Of a stretch of 64,000 nt of DNA, positions 21,701-33,569 are shown piece after piece (positions within the stretch are counted from its first letter, which is position 1; the number at the start of each line of letters is the position of its first letter). Under the pieces are notes generated by a model. That model searched no databases. It was not told the DNA's origin and saw only the letters and a program-made list of their open reading frames with translations. The position numbers were made by a program, and so were the translations under genes. This stretch comes from Closterium sp. NIES-65 (taxonomy: Eukaryota > Streptophyta > Zygnematophyceae > Desmidiales > Closteriaceae): assembly GCA_948144175.1 (NCBI GenBank), contig CANXME010001258.1:791001-855000 (forward strand), read 5' to 3'.

Positions 21701-24673
21701 AGTGCGGTAGGGGAAGAGGCGGTAGTAGGGTACCGACTCGTCGAACGTGACGTCCTAGGAGGACAGAACACGTCGAGAGGTGGGGTGGTAAAACTGCCAC
21801 CCAGGGGCGTCGGGGGGGAACCCGAGGAAGACGCAGGGAGAAGCACGAGGGGACAGCTTGTCCGCAGACAGGTCGCGGACAAACGCCCGAGATCCCCAGA
21901 CCCGGAACGCCGACGCATCGCCAACCTTCCCCGTCCACAACAGAGCTGGGGAGGTCTCCGGTCGAGAGACCCTGGGGTGGAGGTTGATCTGGTGCGCAGC
22001 GTACCTGACCGCAAACGGCCACAGAAAATGGGGAGCAGCCGCATGCATCATGGACGTACGAGCGACGTCCATGACCATGCCAATGCGGCGCTCAGCGATC
22101 CCATTCTGCTGTGGTGAGTCCGGAAGCGTGAAGGTCTGACGGATGCCTCGCACACGACAGTAGGCACTCAGGAGGGCAGAGGAGAACTCTCCGCCTCTGT
22201 CCGAGTGCAGACGCAAGACAGGGAAGTCAGAGCCAAAGCTTCTCCGAAGCTGAAGACGAGCTGCGCGGATCCAGTCGATCAACACCTGAGTGACCTCACC
22301 CTTGCTGCGCAAGGGGAAGACTGTGGTGTAACGCGAGTAGTCGTCAACCACCAGCAGGAAGTAGCGCTCCTGACCCTGTCCACGGACGCGGGCCGGGCCC
22401 CACACGTCCATGTGAAGCGTCTGCAACGGGGCCTCTGTCGGAGGAAACTGGGAGGAGTGAGGGGCAGCACGCTGGCGCCCCTCGACACAGGGGACACAAG
22501 CAGGGCCAGGGCCCGGAGGAAGGGGAGGGAGGGACCGGGGAAGACCAGACACAAGGACCCGCGAGGCCATGCCTCTGAGCCGAAGCAGAGAGGGGTGGCC
22601 AAGGCGGTGGTGCCAGAGGAGGGTCTCGTGAGACAGACGACGACACGAACAAGGGGCAGACTCAGGACCAGACCTGGACGCTGCAGCAAACACCTGACCA
22701 GACGAAGAGGCCCTACCAGACGCAGTACCTGGAGGAGAAGCAGTGGTCAGTGTGTACAGGCTCGACCCCGGCCGACGTGTAAACGTAGCCAGGTGGCGAC
22801 CTGTATCCGCCTCCGTACAGTGGGTCACCCGCTGACGAGCAGGGGTGAACTGGTGGACACCTGCATCCTGGAGGTCAGCACCACTCACCAAGTTCGTCGA
22901 GAACGAGGGGAGGTAGAGACCAGTCAGGGTGCCAGAGGGGGCCGCCGGACACGGGAGGACAGTGGAGAAGCGAGACAGGACAGGCCCCCCAGAGGGGTCC
23001 GCCAGGGACACCGCAACAGGCCGACTCAGCGGCGTGAGAGTGGTGCGGTCCCTAAAGAAGGAGCGAGACGCTCCAGAGTCAAGGGTGAAGGTGTGAGAGG
23101 CCGAAGCCGACACAGTACCTGAGAGGGCGGACTCACCAGTACCTGAAAGCACAAACGCACTGGCACCTAGAGCAGCAGCCTCACTAGTACCTGACGCGGC
23201 AGTACCAATGCCCGGGTCGGGCGGGAAACACCGGTAACAGTCATCCTCATCACTACCAGTCACAGCATACATAGCAGAGAGAATAGCATCAAAATCAAGA
23301 TCATAAATAGCTACACCAGCCCTAGACAGCTCTCCCCAGCGGGGGATCTCAGCGGCCTCCGGAAACTGCTGACGCCAGGCGTCGGTCAGGCGGCCAAAGC
23401 AGCGACGGGCTGTGTGGGCGCCTCCACACCTCTCCCCTGCACGGTCACCAGTGCGAAGAACGTAGGGGCAGGGACCAAGCGCACCACCGCGCTGACGCTG
23501 CAAGTACCACTCACGGAGCTGCTGAGGGCCGGGGACGGTGCGAGAGCGCTGCTGCTGCTGCGGCTGCTGCTGCGGCTGCTGCTGCTGCTGCTGCTGGCGC
23601 TGACCACCCCCAGAGCTGCTCCGCTGGGACGAGCCACTCCGACCCCCTCCTCCACCGCCACCCCCGCCTCCACCGCCACCCCCGTCGCCACCGCCACCTC
23701 CCCCACCAGGACCGTCGCTCCCACCGCTCCCACCGCCTCCTCCGCTACCACCTCCGCCGCCACCTCCGCCTCCACCGCCGCCACTACTACCTCCACTCCC
23801 GCCACCACCCCCCCCGCCACCCCCACTCCCCCCTCCACCCCCACCGCCTCCTCCACCGCCCCCTCTGGCTCCACCCGCTCCCTTGCCCCCCTTGCCCTTG
23901 CCAGTGCGGCGTCTGCCACTGAGGGCAGACGCCGCGCCGACCGACTCAAAACCAACGAGGTCGGCCGCAGCGGCAGAGGCGACAGAGGGCAGCAGGGGGG
24001 AGGGACCACACCCCTCAAAGATGGGGGTGCGAGGGTCACCCCGAGAGGCCCCTACAGCGACAATACTCTTCTCAGCCGCTAGCAGGGACTCCTCAAGGAG
24101 GTCGACAGTGAGAGTGGTGGGACAGACAGAGAGAAACTGGTCCCTAACGACACGAAGGGACTCAGGGAGACGGGTGACGAGAAAGTAGAGAGTGATGTAC
24201 ATGGGAGGAGGGTTCGCAGCGCGGAACTCTGCAGGAAGGGCAGCGCGGTAGCGGGTGTCACTAGCGCGGAGGTGGGTAACGAGGTCAGCGACAGTGGGAA
24301 AGGAAGCGAGGTCAGGGAAGAGAAACGGTAGCATGAGGCGGCTAAGGGTAGCGGAGGAAGGGGAGGAGTAGCGCGCAACTACAGCGTCGTACAAGGCCTG
24401 AGCGGTCTTGCACTGACTAAAGTGGGCACGCTCAGAGGAAGGGAGGTGGCGACGCACAGCAAGACGTGCAGCAGCATCGCGGGTCGCCCACTTGGAGCGA
24501 ACGGCAGAGTCAGCATCAGCAGGCGGGGCAGGGACAGCGCCAGAGACAAAGTCAAAGAGAGAGACCTCATCTACCGCATCACACAGTAAGTACAGCTGCA
24601 GGTCCTCGATCCAGACGGCAAAGTCAATGGCCCTCCCCTCAGCGTCAAAAGTGAGAACATTGGGGGTGGCCAT
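18701..24673 (-). pseudogene. Copia 1 gag-pol polyprotein, one nonsense codon
   Basis: Order: gag, protease, integrase, RT, RNase H. The frame is open further upstream (from 25012, through AAQQQPSRP repeats), but ATGGCCACCCCC at 24673 matches the start in element 2 and is preferred. Gag has a long poly-Gly stretch and an unusual zinc-knuckle-like Cys/His cluster. Protease: LDSGASRSFF. Integrase: HHRLGHPS with CVPC, then MDVWGP, LHSDRGGEF and QQNGIAERR (D, D, E). TAG at 21755-21757 replaces the CAG found in the two sister elements. The 3' half has a (GGAEP)n spacer, RT with VYVDDLVFA, and RNase H with HADASW and SSCEAEIYA. Ends at the stop at 18701. Confidence 0.95.
21312..21550 (-). repeat. 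15-bp repeat encoding (GGAEP)n in the copia 1 polyprotein
   Basis: Tandem CCCAGGCTCAGCACC units on the plus strand, between integrase and RT, translating to Gly-Gly-Ala-Glu-Pro with Ser/Val variants. Related arrays lie in elements 2 (about 30280-30530) and 3 (about 39560-40040). Confidence 0.9.
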
Positions 24674-25059
24674 GGCAGCAGCTGAAAGTCTCACCGGGAT
24701 GGGAGAGTCGGGTAGGTCAGCAGCAGGCGGCTCGGGCTGCTCGGGCGGCTCGGGCGGCTCGGGCGGCTCGGGCGACTCGGGCGGCTCGGGCAGCTCGGGC
24801 GGCTCGGGCGGCGCAGGTACCGGGCGGCTCGGCTGCTGCTGGGCGGCTCGGCTGCTGCTGAGCGGTTCGGCTGCTGCTGGGCGGCTCGGCTGCTGCTGGG
24901 CGGCTCGGCTGCTGCTGGGCGGCTCGGCTGCTGCTGGGCGGCTCGGCTGTTGTTGGGCGGCTCGGCTGCTGCTGGGCGGCTCGGCTGCAGTGTAGTGGCG
25001 GGGCCGGGACAAGGGACGGCGGGGGCCGTCAGGGTGCAGCGGTGGGGCCGAGACAGGGG

Positions 25060-25640
25060 ACGGCGGGGGCGTCAGGGTGCAGTGGCGGAGCCGGGACAGG
25101 CGCAGTGGCGGGGCCGCAGGGTGCAGCGGCGGGCCGTCAGGATGCAGCGGAGGGCCGCTGGAAGCACCCGCGGCTGAGCAGGCTGCGGGGCCGCGTCGTA
25201 GGAGGCGGCAGGGCCGCGGCTGAGCAGGCGGCAGAGGCCGCGTCGTAGAGGGCGGCGGGGCCGCGGCTGAGCAGGCGGCGGAGGCCGCGTCGTAGCGGGC
25301 GGCGGGGTCGCGGCTGAGCAGGCGGCGGAGGCCGCGGCGTCTGCAGGCGGCGGAGGCCGCGTCGTAGAGGGCGGCGGGGCCGCGGCTGAGCAGGCGGCGG
25401 GGCCGCGTCTTAGCAGGCGGCGGGGCCGCGTCTTAGCAGGCGGCGGGGCCGCGTCTTAGCAGGCGGCGGGGCCGCGTCCGAGTAGGCGGCGGGGCCGCGA
25501 CTGGGTGGCGGGGCCGCGTCTTAGTGGCGGGGCCGCGACTTAGTGGCGGGGCCGCGACGTAAGGGCGGGGCCGCGACGTAAGGGCGGGGCCGCGACTGGA
25601 CGGCGGGGCCGCGAACGAAGGGCGGCGGGGCCGCAGGGGA
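25060..25640. repeat. GC-rich minisatellite in the copia 1 5' leader
   Basis: About 580 bp of imperfect 18-22-bp GGCGGGGCCGCG units with spacers such as TCTTAGCAGGCGG. It lies between the primer site and gag. Confidence 0.92.
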
Positions 25641-25742
25641 AGGGCGACTCGGGGGGGTCGCTAAAAAAAAAGGATCGCGCGCCTCGGGGCGCGCTTCGGT
25701 GGGCCCTAGGCGAAGTTCCCACAGGGAACCCGCTCTATACCA

Positions 25743-25872
25743 TGTGAAAGGAATAAACAGGAATGAATTGACTAAGTCAGAGTTGGGTACAAATACAACC
25801 CTAGCAAACTGTACCCCATATGTGCTACCCCACTATAGCCTACAAACATGCATCAGCTATAATAATCTGACA
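25743..25872 (-). repeat. Copia 1 5' LTR
   Basis: 130 bp, flanked inside by TGGTATAGAGC on the minus strand. Confidence 0.97.
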
Positions 25873-25877
25873 AGTTT

Positions 25878-25992
25878 TTCGGGATCTTCTAGACCGGTGT
25901 GTCATCGTCTTCTTGCACGATATCCTCATTTTTAGCAAGACACAGGAGCAGCACCTCCGCGACCTGGACGCAGTGTTTAAGCGGCTGCTAGA
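25878..25992 (+). pseudogene. Chromovirus RT, copy 1, middle fragment
   Basis: Continues the RT between copia 1 and copia 2. It encodes the catalytic box as FLHDILIFSKT, with His where the YxDD box has its first Asp, then LRDLDAVFKRL. Confidence 0.93.
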
Positions 25993-26126
25993 TGTCAGAA
26001 CATTATATAGCTTATGCTGTTGTGTAGGCTATAGTGGGGTATCCCATAGGGGGTACAACCCAATTAGGGTTTGCTTTTTGTACTCACTTCACTCATAGTT
26101 CATTCATTCTCGTTAAGTTCTTCTCA
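25993..26126 (+). repeat. Copia 2 5' LTR
   Basis: 134 bp. Matches 33302-33435 with one substitution seen. Confidence 0.97.
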
Positions 26127-26279
26127 TGGTATCGAGCAGGTTCCCCTGTGGGAACTGCGCCTAGGGCCCACCACTCGAAATTCTTTTTTTTTTTTTTTTT
26201 CTGCCCGAAGCACACTCATCCCGAGTCGCGCCTCGGGCCACTCCTTCCCCGAGCCGCCCTAGCGGCCAGCCTTACCCTC

Positions 26280-26935
26280 GCGGCCCCGCTACCCAGTGAA
26301 CGCGGCCCCGCCGCCTCTTCTCTAGCGGCCCCGCCGCCCTGCTCTAGCGGCCCTCTCCGCCCTTACTCACGCGGCTCCGCCGCCCCTGATCACGCGGCCC
26401 CGTCGCCCCTGCTCCAGCGGCCCCGCCGACCCTGATCTCGCGGCCCTCGCCGCCCCTGATCTCGCGGCCCCGCCGCCCAAGCTCTCACGGCCCCGCCGCC
26501 CCTGCTATCGCGGCCCCGCCGCCCCAGCGCTCACGGCCCCGCCGCCCCTGATATCGCGGCCCCGCCGTCCCTGCGCTCCCGGCCCCGCCGCCCCTGATAC
26601 GCGGCCCCGCCGCCCCAGCGCTCCCGGCCCCGCCGCCCCTGATACGCGGCCCCGCCATCCCTGCGCTCCCGGCCCCGCCGCCCCTGCTACGCGGCCCCGC
26701 CGTCCCAACGCTCCCGGCCCCACCGTCCCTGATCTCACGGCCCTGCCGCCCCAGCGCTCACGGCCCCGCCGCCCCTGATCTCGCGGCCCCGCCGCCCCAG
26801 CGCTCCCGGCCCCGCCGCCCCTGATACGCGGCCCCGCCGTCCCTGATCTCACGGCCCCGCCGCCCCAGCGCTCACGGCCCCGCCGCCCCTGGTCTCGCGG
26901 CCTCGCCGCCCCAGCACTCACGGCCCCGCCGCCCC
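26280..26935. repeat. GC-rich minisatellite in the copia 2 5' leader
   Basis: About 650 bp of imperfect GCGGCCCCGCCGCCCC units spaced by TGATCTC, AGCGCTC or TGATAC. Same position and motif as in elements 1 and 3. Confidence 0.92.
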
Positions 26936-27222
26936 TTGCTCTCGCGCCGCCCAACTGCAGCAGCCGAGCCGCCCGACTGCAGCAGCCGAGCCGCCGGACC
27001 GCCGTGCAGCAGTGCGGCCGAGCCGCCCTGCACCCGAGTCGCCCGGCAGCCGAGCCGCCCTGCACCCGAGCCGCCCTGCCGCCGAGCCGCCCGGGAGCCG
27101 AGCCGCCCAGTCGCCGAGCCGCGCGACTGCCGAGCTGCCCAACCTGCCCTGCCCGGTGAGCACAGTACCGCTGTCACTGCGTGCTCTTCCCCCACTGCTT
27201 GCACTGCTTCGCTGTCGCCGTC

Positions 27223-30200
27223 ATGGCTACCCCCAGTGTCCTAGCTTTTGACGCTGAGGGTCGAGCCATTGACTTTGAGGTCTGGGTCGACGACCTGCAG
27301 CTGTACTTACAGTGCGATAGGGCGGACGGTCTCTCTCTCTTTGACCTCACTTCTGGCGCCTCTCCTGCCCCTGCTGCTGATGCTGACCCCACTGTTCGCT
27401 CTCAGTGGGCCACCCGCGATGCTGCTGCACGTCTTGCTGTGCGTCGCCACCTCCCTACCACTGAGCGCGCGCACTTTAGTCAGTACAAGAGTGCTCACAC
27501 CTTGTACGACGCTGTAGTTGCGCGCTACTCTTCCCCTGCCACTGCTGCACTGAGCCGCCTCATGCTACCGTTCCTCTTTCCTGGCCTCACTGCCTTTCCC
27601 ACTGTCGCTGACCTCGTTACGCACCTCCGCACTAGTGACGCTCGCTACCGCGCTGCCCTTCCTACTCAGTTCTGCGCCAAGAACCCCCCCCCCCCATGTA
27701 CATCACTCTCTACTACGTAGTCGCACGCCTCCCTGACTCCCTTCGCGTAGTCAGGGAACACTTTCTCTCAGTCTGTCCCACCACCCTCACTGTCGACCTC
27801 CTCGAGAAGGCCCTCCTAGCGGCGGAGAAGAGCATCGTCGCTGTAGGAGCTTCTCGTGGTGACCCTCGCACCCCCATCTTTGAGGGGTGCTCTCCTTCCC
27901 CCCTGCTGCCCTCTGTTGCCTCTGCTGCTGCTGCCGACCTGCTTGGTCTTGAGTCGGTCGGCGCGGCGTCTGCCCCTAGTGGGAGACGTTGCTCTGGCAA
28001 GGGCAAGGGGGGCAAGGGCGCGGGTGGAGCTGGAGGGGGCGGTGGAGGTGGCGGTGGAGGCGGCGGAAGGAGTGGGGGTGGCGGCGGGAGTGGTGGTGGC
28101 GGCGGCGGTGGTGGTGGCAGCGGCGGAGGAGGCGGCGGTGGTAGCGGCGGCGGTGGAGGCGGCGGGGGAGGCGGAGGAGGAGGCGGAGGAGGAGGCGGTG
28201 GTGGCGGAGGGGGTGGAGCTGGTCGGGGTGGTACCCTGCAGTGGAGCGGCTCTGGTAGTGGTCAGCGCCAGCAGCAGCAGCAGCAGCGTTCGCGGGACAT
28301 CCCTCCGCCCCAGCAGCTCCGTGAGTGGTACACGCAGCGTCAGCGGGGTGGGGGTACTGGTCCTTGCACCTACGTCCTTCGTTCCGGCGACCACGCGGGT
28401 GAGCAGTGTGGGGGTGCCCACCCCACCCAGCGCTGCTTTGGCCGCCTGACGGACGCCTGGCGTCAGCACTTCCCCGAGGCTAGTGAGATTCCCCGCTGGG
28501 GAGAGCTGTCTAGGGTTGGTGTAGCTATCTTTGATCTTGACTTTGATGCTATCCTTGCTGCTATGTATGCTGTGACTATTAGTGAGGAGGGTGACTGTTA
28601 CCGGTGTTTCCCGCCCGACCCGGGCATTGGTACTACTGCGCTAGGTGCTTGTGAGAGTGCCGCTCTAGGTGCCAGTGCGTCTGCACTCTCGGGTACTGGT
28701 GAGGCTGCGCTCTCAGGTACTGCGTCGGCTTCGGCCTCCCTCACTTTCACACTTGACTCCGGAGCTTCTCGCTCCTTCTTTCGAGACCGCACCACACTCA
28801 CGCCGCTTGGTCGGCCGGTTGCAGTCTCTTTGGCTGACCCCTCTGGGGGTCCTGTCCTCTCTCACTTTTCCACTGTCCTCCCGTGTCCGGCTGCCCCCTC
28901 GGGCACCCTGTCTGGTCTGTACCTTCCCTCGTTCTCGACGAACTTGGTGAGTGGTGCGGACCTGCAGGATGCGGGGGTTCACAAGTTCACTCCTGCGAGT
29001 CAGCGGGTGACCCACTGCACGGACGCACGCACAGGCCGGCACGTGGCCACGTTCTCTCGTCGGCCGGGGTCGAGCCTCTACACCCTGACCACTGAGTCTC
29101 CTCCTGTCCCTGCGTCTGGTCAGGTAGCTGCGTCAGGTCAGGTGTTTGCTGCTGCGTCCCGGTCTGGCCCTGAGTTTGCCCCCTGTTCGTGTCGCCTCCT
29201 GTCTCATGAGACTCTCCTGTGGCACCACCGTCTTGGCCACCCCTCCTTGCCCCGTCTTCGGGGCATGGCTTCCCGTGTCCTTGTCTCTGGTCTTCCCCAG
29301 TCTCTCCCTCCCCTTCCTTCGGGACCAGGACCTTCCTGTGTCCCCTGTGTCGAGGGGCGCCTCAAGGCTGCTCCTCACTCCTCCCAGTTTCCCCCGACAG
29401 AGGCTCCTCTGCAGACACTTCACATGGACGTGTGGGGCCCAGCCCCCGTCCGTGGGCAGGGTCACGAGCGCTACTTCCTGTTGGTGGTTGACGACTACTC
29501 GCGTTACACCACAGTCTTCCCCTTGCGCAGCAAGGGTGCTGTCAGTGAGGTGCTGATCGACTGGATCCGCGCAGCTCGTCTCCAGCTCAGGAGGAGCTTC
29601 GGCTCGGACTTTCCTGTTCTGCGTCTGCACTCTGACCGAGGTGGGGAGTTCTCCTCTCGCCTTCTGCGAGACTACTGTCGTGCACGGGGGATCCGCCAGA
29701 CCTTTACGCTTCCGGACTCTCCACAGCAAAATGGGATTGCTGAGCGCCGCATTGGCATGGTCATGGATGTCGCTCGTACGTCCATGATGCATGCGGCTGC
29801 CCCCCATTTTCTGTGGCCGTTTGCGGTTCGGTACGCGGCGCATCAGCTCAACCTTCACCCCAGGGTCTCTCGGCCCGCGATGTCCCCAGTCTTACTGTGG
29901 ACGGGGAAGGTCGGCGATGCGTCTGCGTTCCGTGTCTGGGGATCTCGGGCGTTTGTCCGCGACTTGTCTGCGGACAAGCTGTCCCCTCGTGCTGCTCCGT
30001 GTGTCTTCCTTGGCTTCCCCCCTGACACTCCAGGGTGGCAGTTCTACCACCCCTCCTCTCGTCGTGTTCTGTCCTCCCAGGACGTCACGTTCGACGAGTC
30101 AGTCCCCTTCTACCGCCTCTTCCCCTACCGCACTCCTTCTCTCCCCCCGCCACCGGACTTTCTTGTGCCGGTTCCCCCCTCGGTAGACCCCCTCCCCCCT

Positions 30201-33095
30201 CAGGATCCTGCCCCCTCAGGTGTGTCCCAGGTAGACGCAGTTGACCCGGTTGAGGTTACTGGTGACTCTGGTGCTGCTGCGGGTGCTGAGCCTGGGGGGG
30301 CTGACTCTGGGGGTGCTGTGCGCGTGGGTGCTGAGCCTGGGGGTGCTACTGCTGAGGGTGCTGAGCCTGGGGGTGCTGAGCCGGGAGCTGCTGTGCCTGG
30401 AGCTGCTGGGCTAGGGGGTGCTGAGTCCGGGGGTGCTGAGTCTGGAGCTGCTGAGCCTGGGGGTGCTGAGTCTAGAGCTGCTGAGCCTGGGGGTGCTACG
30501 TCTGGAGCTGCTAAGCCTGGGGTTTCTCCTGGTGCTCCGACTCGGCGGGAGCCCCTCTCTCCACAGGAGCTGCGCGAGTGGTTTACTCGCCGCTGGAGGC
30601 GTACTGCTGGAGCTGGAGCTTCTTCGACCGTCGAGGGTGCTGGTGCCGCCGGTCCCGGAGCTACTGGGCCTGCGGGTCCTACTAGAGCTGGAGCTGCTGA
30701 GGGTGTTGGTGCTGAGACTACTGCTGTCTGTCCTGGCGGTGGTCCTGCTGCTGGTGCTGCTGGAGGTCCTGCCGCTGGAGGTGTTGGTGGCGCTGGTGCT
30801 GCCGCTGAGGGTGCTGGTGCTGTCCCTGCTGGGTCTGGAGTTGCCGCGCGGCCTCGGTCGTACTTCGTTCCGCTCCTACAGCAGGTTCTTGGTCTTTCTC
30901 CTCCTGTAGAGTGTCCACAGCGTGTCCAGTCGCAGTCACTGTTGGAGCCTACCTCCCCACTGCCTGCTCCCTCTCCTTACACTGGTCCTACTGGGGGTCT
31001 TGCTGAGCGTCGTGAGCCTGCGTCTCGTCCCGCGTCGCCTGTTCGTGCTGCTCGCGCTAGTGGTCGCAGTTCGCGTCACCGTCCTCCTCCTGTCCCTGGC
31101 ACGCACCGGATGTCTCTGCGTCCGTCCACTGCTCCTCTGCGTGCCCCTCTACCTTCTCCTCCTGAGTCCTCTCTTCCTGCGCTTGCCGACCCGGAGTCGG
31201 ACTCTCTTCGTGCTGCCAGTCCTACTGTCACGCGTCTTCTTGCTACTGTTGTCATTGACCCCTCTTTTGAGTCCACTGCTGCGTCTGCTCTTGTCGCTGA
31301 GCTCGTCGACTTTGCTGCTCGCTGCCGTCTAGACTACGCTGCTAGTCTTGTTGCTGAGTCTGCGTCTGTCTGTCCTCCGTCCGTCGGGGGTGAGTGTGCT
31401 CTTGGCACGGACGTCCTAGAGGACAGACAGGAGGAGTTACAGTGTCTAGCGGCTGCTTCACCTCATCTCGCGTCTGTACTACTTGCCCCTGAGGGAGACC
31501 CGGATGCACTAGACATCCCGACTCCGCGTTCTTACGCGGAGGCCGTAGAGGGTCCCTACTCCTCTCAGTGGCAGTCAGCTATGGATGCAGAGATGGCTTC
31601 CTGGAAGTCCACTGGCGCCTACGTTGACGAGGTTCCCCCTCCTGGGGCGAACATCGTCAGTGGCATGTGGATCTTCAGGGTGAAGCGGCCACCTGGCTCT
31701 CCGCCTGTCTTCAAGGCGCGGTACGTCGCTCGTGGCTTCAGTCAGCGGCAGGGAGTTGACTACTTTCAGACCTTCTCTCCCACCCCGAAGATGACCACTC
31801 TTCGGGTACTGCTGCACATAGCCGCTCATCGCGACTACGAGCTTCACTCTCTCGACTTCAGCACTGCGTTCTTGAAGGGTAGCCTGCACGAGGAGATCTG
31901 GCTGCACCGTCCACCTGGCTTCACTGGGACTTTCCCTCCTGGCACCCAGTGGAGCCTCCGACGGCCAGTCTACGGTCTCCGCGAGGCACCGCGTGAGTGG
32001 CACGACACACTGAGGACTACACTTGCGGCTCTTGGGTTTGCTCCCTCTACTGCTGACCCGTCGCTGTTTCTGCGCACCGACACTTGTCTGCCGCCGCTCT
32101 ACATCCTCGTGTACGTCGACGACTTGGTCTTTGCCACAGCGGACACTGCTGGACTCGCCTACGTGAAGTCCGAGCTGCTGAAGAGACACACGTGCACAGA
32201 CCTGGGTGAACTGCGCAGCTACCTTGGCTTGCAGATCACTCGGGACAGAGCACGCCGCACCATTACCTTGACTCAGTCACACATGGTGCAGCAGGTCCTT
32301 CAGCGCTTCGGCTTCACGTACTCCTCGCCTCAGGCCACTCCTCTGCCTACTCGCCACTCGCTCTCAGCTCTGCCTTCGGATGAGTCCGTAGAGTCGAGTG
32401 GCCCGTACCCAGAGCTTGTTGGCTGCCTCATGTACCTGATGACCTGTACACGACCTGACCTTGCATACCCTCTTAGCATTCTTGCACGCTATGTTGCTCC
32501 TGGGAGACACCGACCAGAGCACATGGCTGCAGCGAAGAGGGTGTTGCGTTACCTGTGCAGTACGTCGGGCATGGGGCTAGTGCTTGGAGGGCGGAGTCCA
32601 GTGGTCCTTACGGGACACGCGGACGCTTCTTGGGCTGACGACCAGGCTACGCAGCGGTCGTCACAGGGTTACACCTTCAGCCTTGGCTCCGGCTCTGTCT
32701 CGTGGCGGGCTACTCGCTCGTCTTCGGTCCTCAGCTCCAGTTGTGAGGCTGAGATCTACGCAGGGGCCATGGCTGCACAGGAGCTTCGCTGGCTCACCTA
32801 CCTGCTGACTGACCTTGGAGAGCCGCCTCGTTCTCCTCTAGTGCTGTACGTAGACAACAAGGCCATGCTGGCCTTGTGTCGAGAGCAGCGTCTGGAGCAC
32901 AGAACGAAGCACATTGCTCTTCGCTACTTCCTTGCTCGTGAGCTACAGCAGCGTGGACAGTTGCGGCTTGCGTACGTGGCCTCTGAGGCCAATACTGCTG
33001 ACGTGTTCACCAAGGCACTCGCGCCTTGTGACCATCAGCGCTTCTGCACCTTGTTGGGTCTTGTACCTGTCTTGCCTCACTTGCTCTCCTCTTGA
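27223..33095 (+). pseudogene. Copia 2 gag-pol polyprotein, one frameshift in a poly-C run
   Basis: The start ATGGCTACCCCC at 27223 fits the gag N-terminus shared with element 1 (FDAEGRAIDF). A 13-C run near 27685 shifts the frame; the rest is open from 27696 to the stop at 33093-33095. Domains: gag core, a long poly-Gly stretch, the QLREWY motif, an atypical CCHC, protease LDSGASRSFF, integrase (HHRLGHPS, MDVWGP, LHSDRGGEF, QQNGIAERR), a Gly/Ala/Glu-rich spacer, RT with VYVDDLVFA, and RNase H with HADASW and VDNKAML. Apart from the shift, no lesion is seen, so this is the most intact copy. A homopolymer sequencing error is possible. Confidence 0.95.
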
Positions 33096-33301
33096 CCTTA
33101 CTTGTACTGTCACATATATATACCTGCTCTTGCTTGTCTAGCTCTATATATATGTGTGTACTCCTGCATGTGAACTGGCCTTGTGGCCTTGCTCTTGTGC
33201 TCGGACTGTGTGGTGACTTTGTGATCCACCCTGAGCTTTGCTTTGTTTTGCTTGACTGGTCTTGTGACCCCTTGTTCTCCCCCACTTTGCCTGTGGGGGT
33301 G

Positions 33302-33435
33302 TGTCAGAACATTATATAGCTTATGCTGTTGTGTAGGCTATAGTGGGGTATCCCATAGGGGGTACAACCCAATTAGGGTTTGCTTTTTGTACTCACTTCA
33401 CTCATAGTTCATTCATTCTCGTTCAGTTCTTCTCA
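33302..33435 (+). repeat. Copia 2 3' LTR
   Basis: 134 bp, preceded by a G-rich polypurine tract (TGTGGGGGTG). Confidence 0.97.
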
Positions 33436-33569
33436 CAGGAGAACCGACTCATCACCAAAGGCTCTAAGTGCGAGTTTTTTAAGCAGGATTTGGAGTTTTT
33501 GGGGCACGTCATCTCACGCGACGGCATCGAAATCGACCCGGCAAAAATCAAGACCGTACAGGAGTGGAA
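33436..33569 (+). pseudogene. Chromovirus RT, copy 1, last fragment
   Basis: ENRLITKGSKCEFF and LEFLGHVIS, ending GTGGAAG. Here the sequence jumps back to the start of the duplicated unit (TTGTGTGCAGTTGTACC). Confidence 0.93.

Larger units (their letters stand above)
18367..25872 (-). mobile_element. Ty1/copia element 1 (minus strand)
   Basis: 7506 bp, inserted in the chromovirus RT. Perfect 5-bp target duplication AGTTT (18362-18366 and 25873-25877). LTRs are 18367-18496 and 25743-25872, both 130 bp and identical by eye, with TGTGAAAGG and AATCTGACA ends on the plus strand. The primer site, on the minus strand next to the right LTR, is TGGTATAGAGC. The gag-pol frame is interrupted by a single TAG. 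Confidence 0.98.
25993..33435 (+). mobile_element. Ty1/copia element 2 (plus strand)
   Basis: 7443 bp. LTRs 25993-26126 and 33302-33435, 134 bp each, with one difference seen (GTTAAG versus GTTCAG near the end). Ends TGTCAGAAC and CTTCTCA. The primer site TGGTATCGAGC immediately follows the 5' LTR. The right flank CAGGA equals the undisturbed sequence in the second chromovirus copy; the left flank reads CTAGA, so the target duplication is imperfect. The polyprotein is open over 1799 codons, apart from a frameshift in gag. Confidence 0.97.

Noticed and set aside
22205-23122. 305-codon plus-strand frame inside copia 1
   Set aside because: Antisense shadow of the integrase/gag coding region; the GC-rich third positions keep it open.
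23386-24082. Val/Ala- and Thr/Pro-rich frames around 23.4-24.1 kb
   Set aside because: Other-frame readings of the poly-Gly tract in copia 1 gag.
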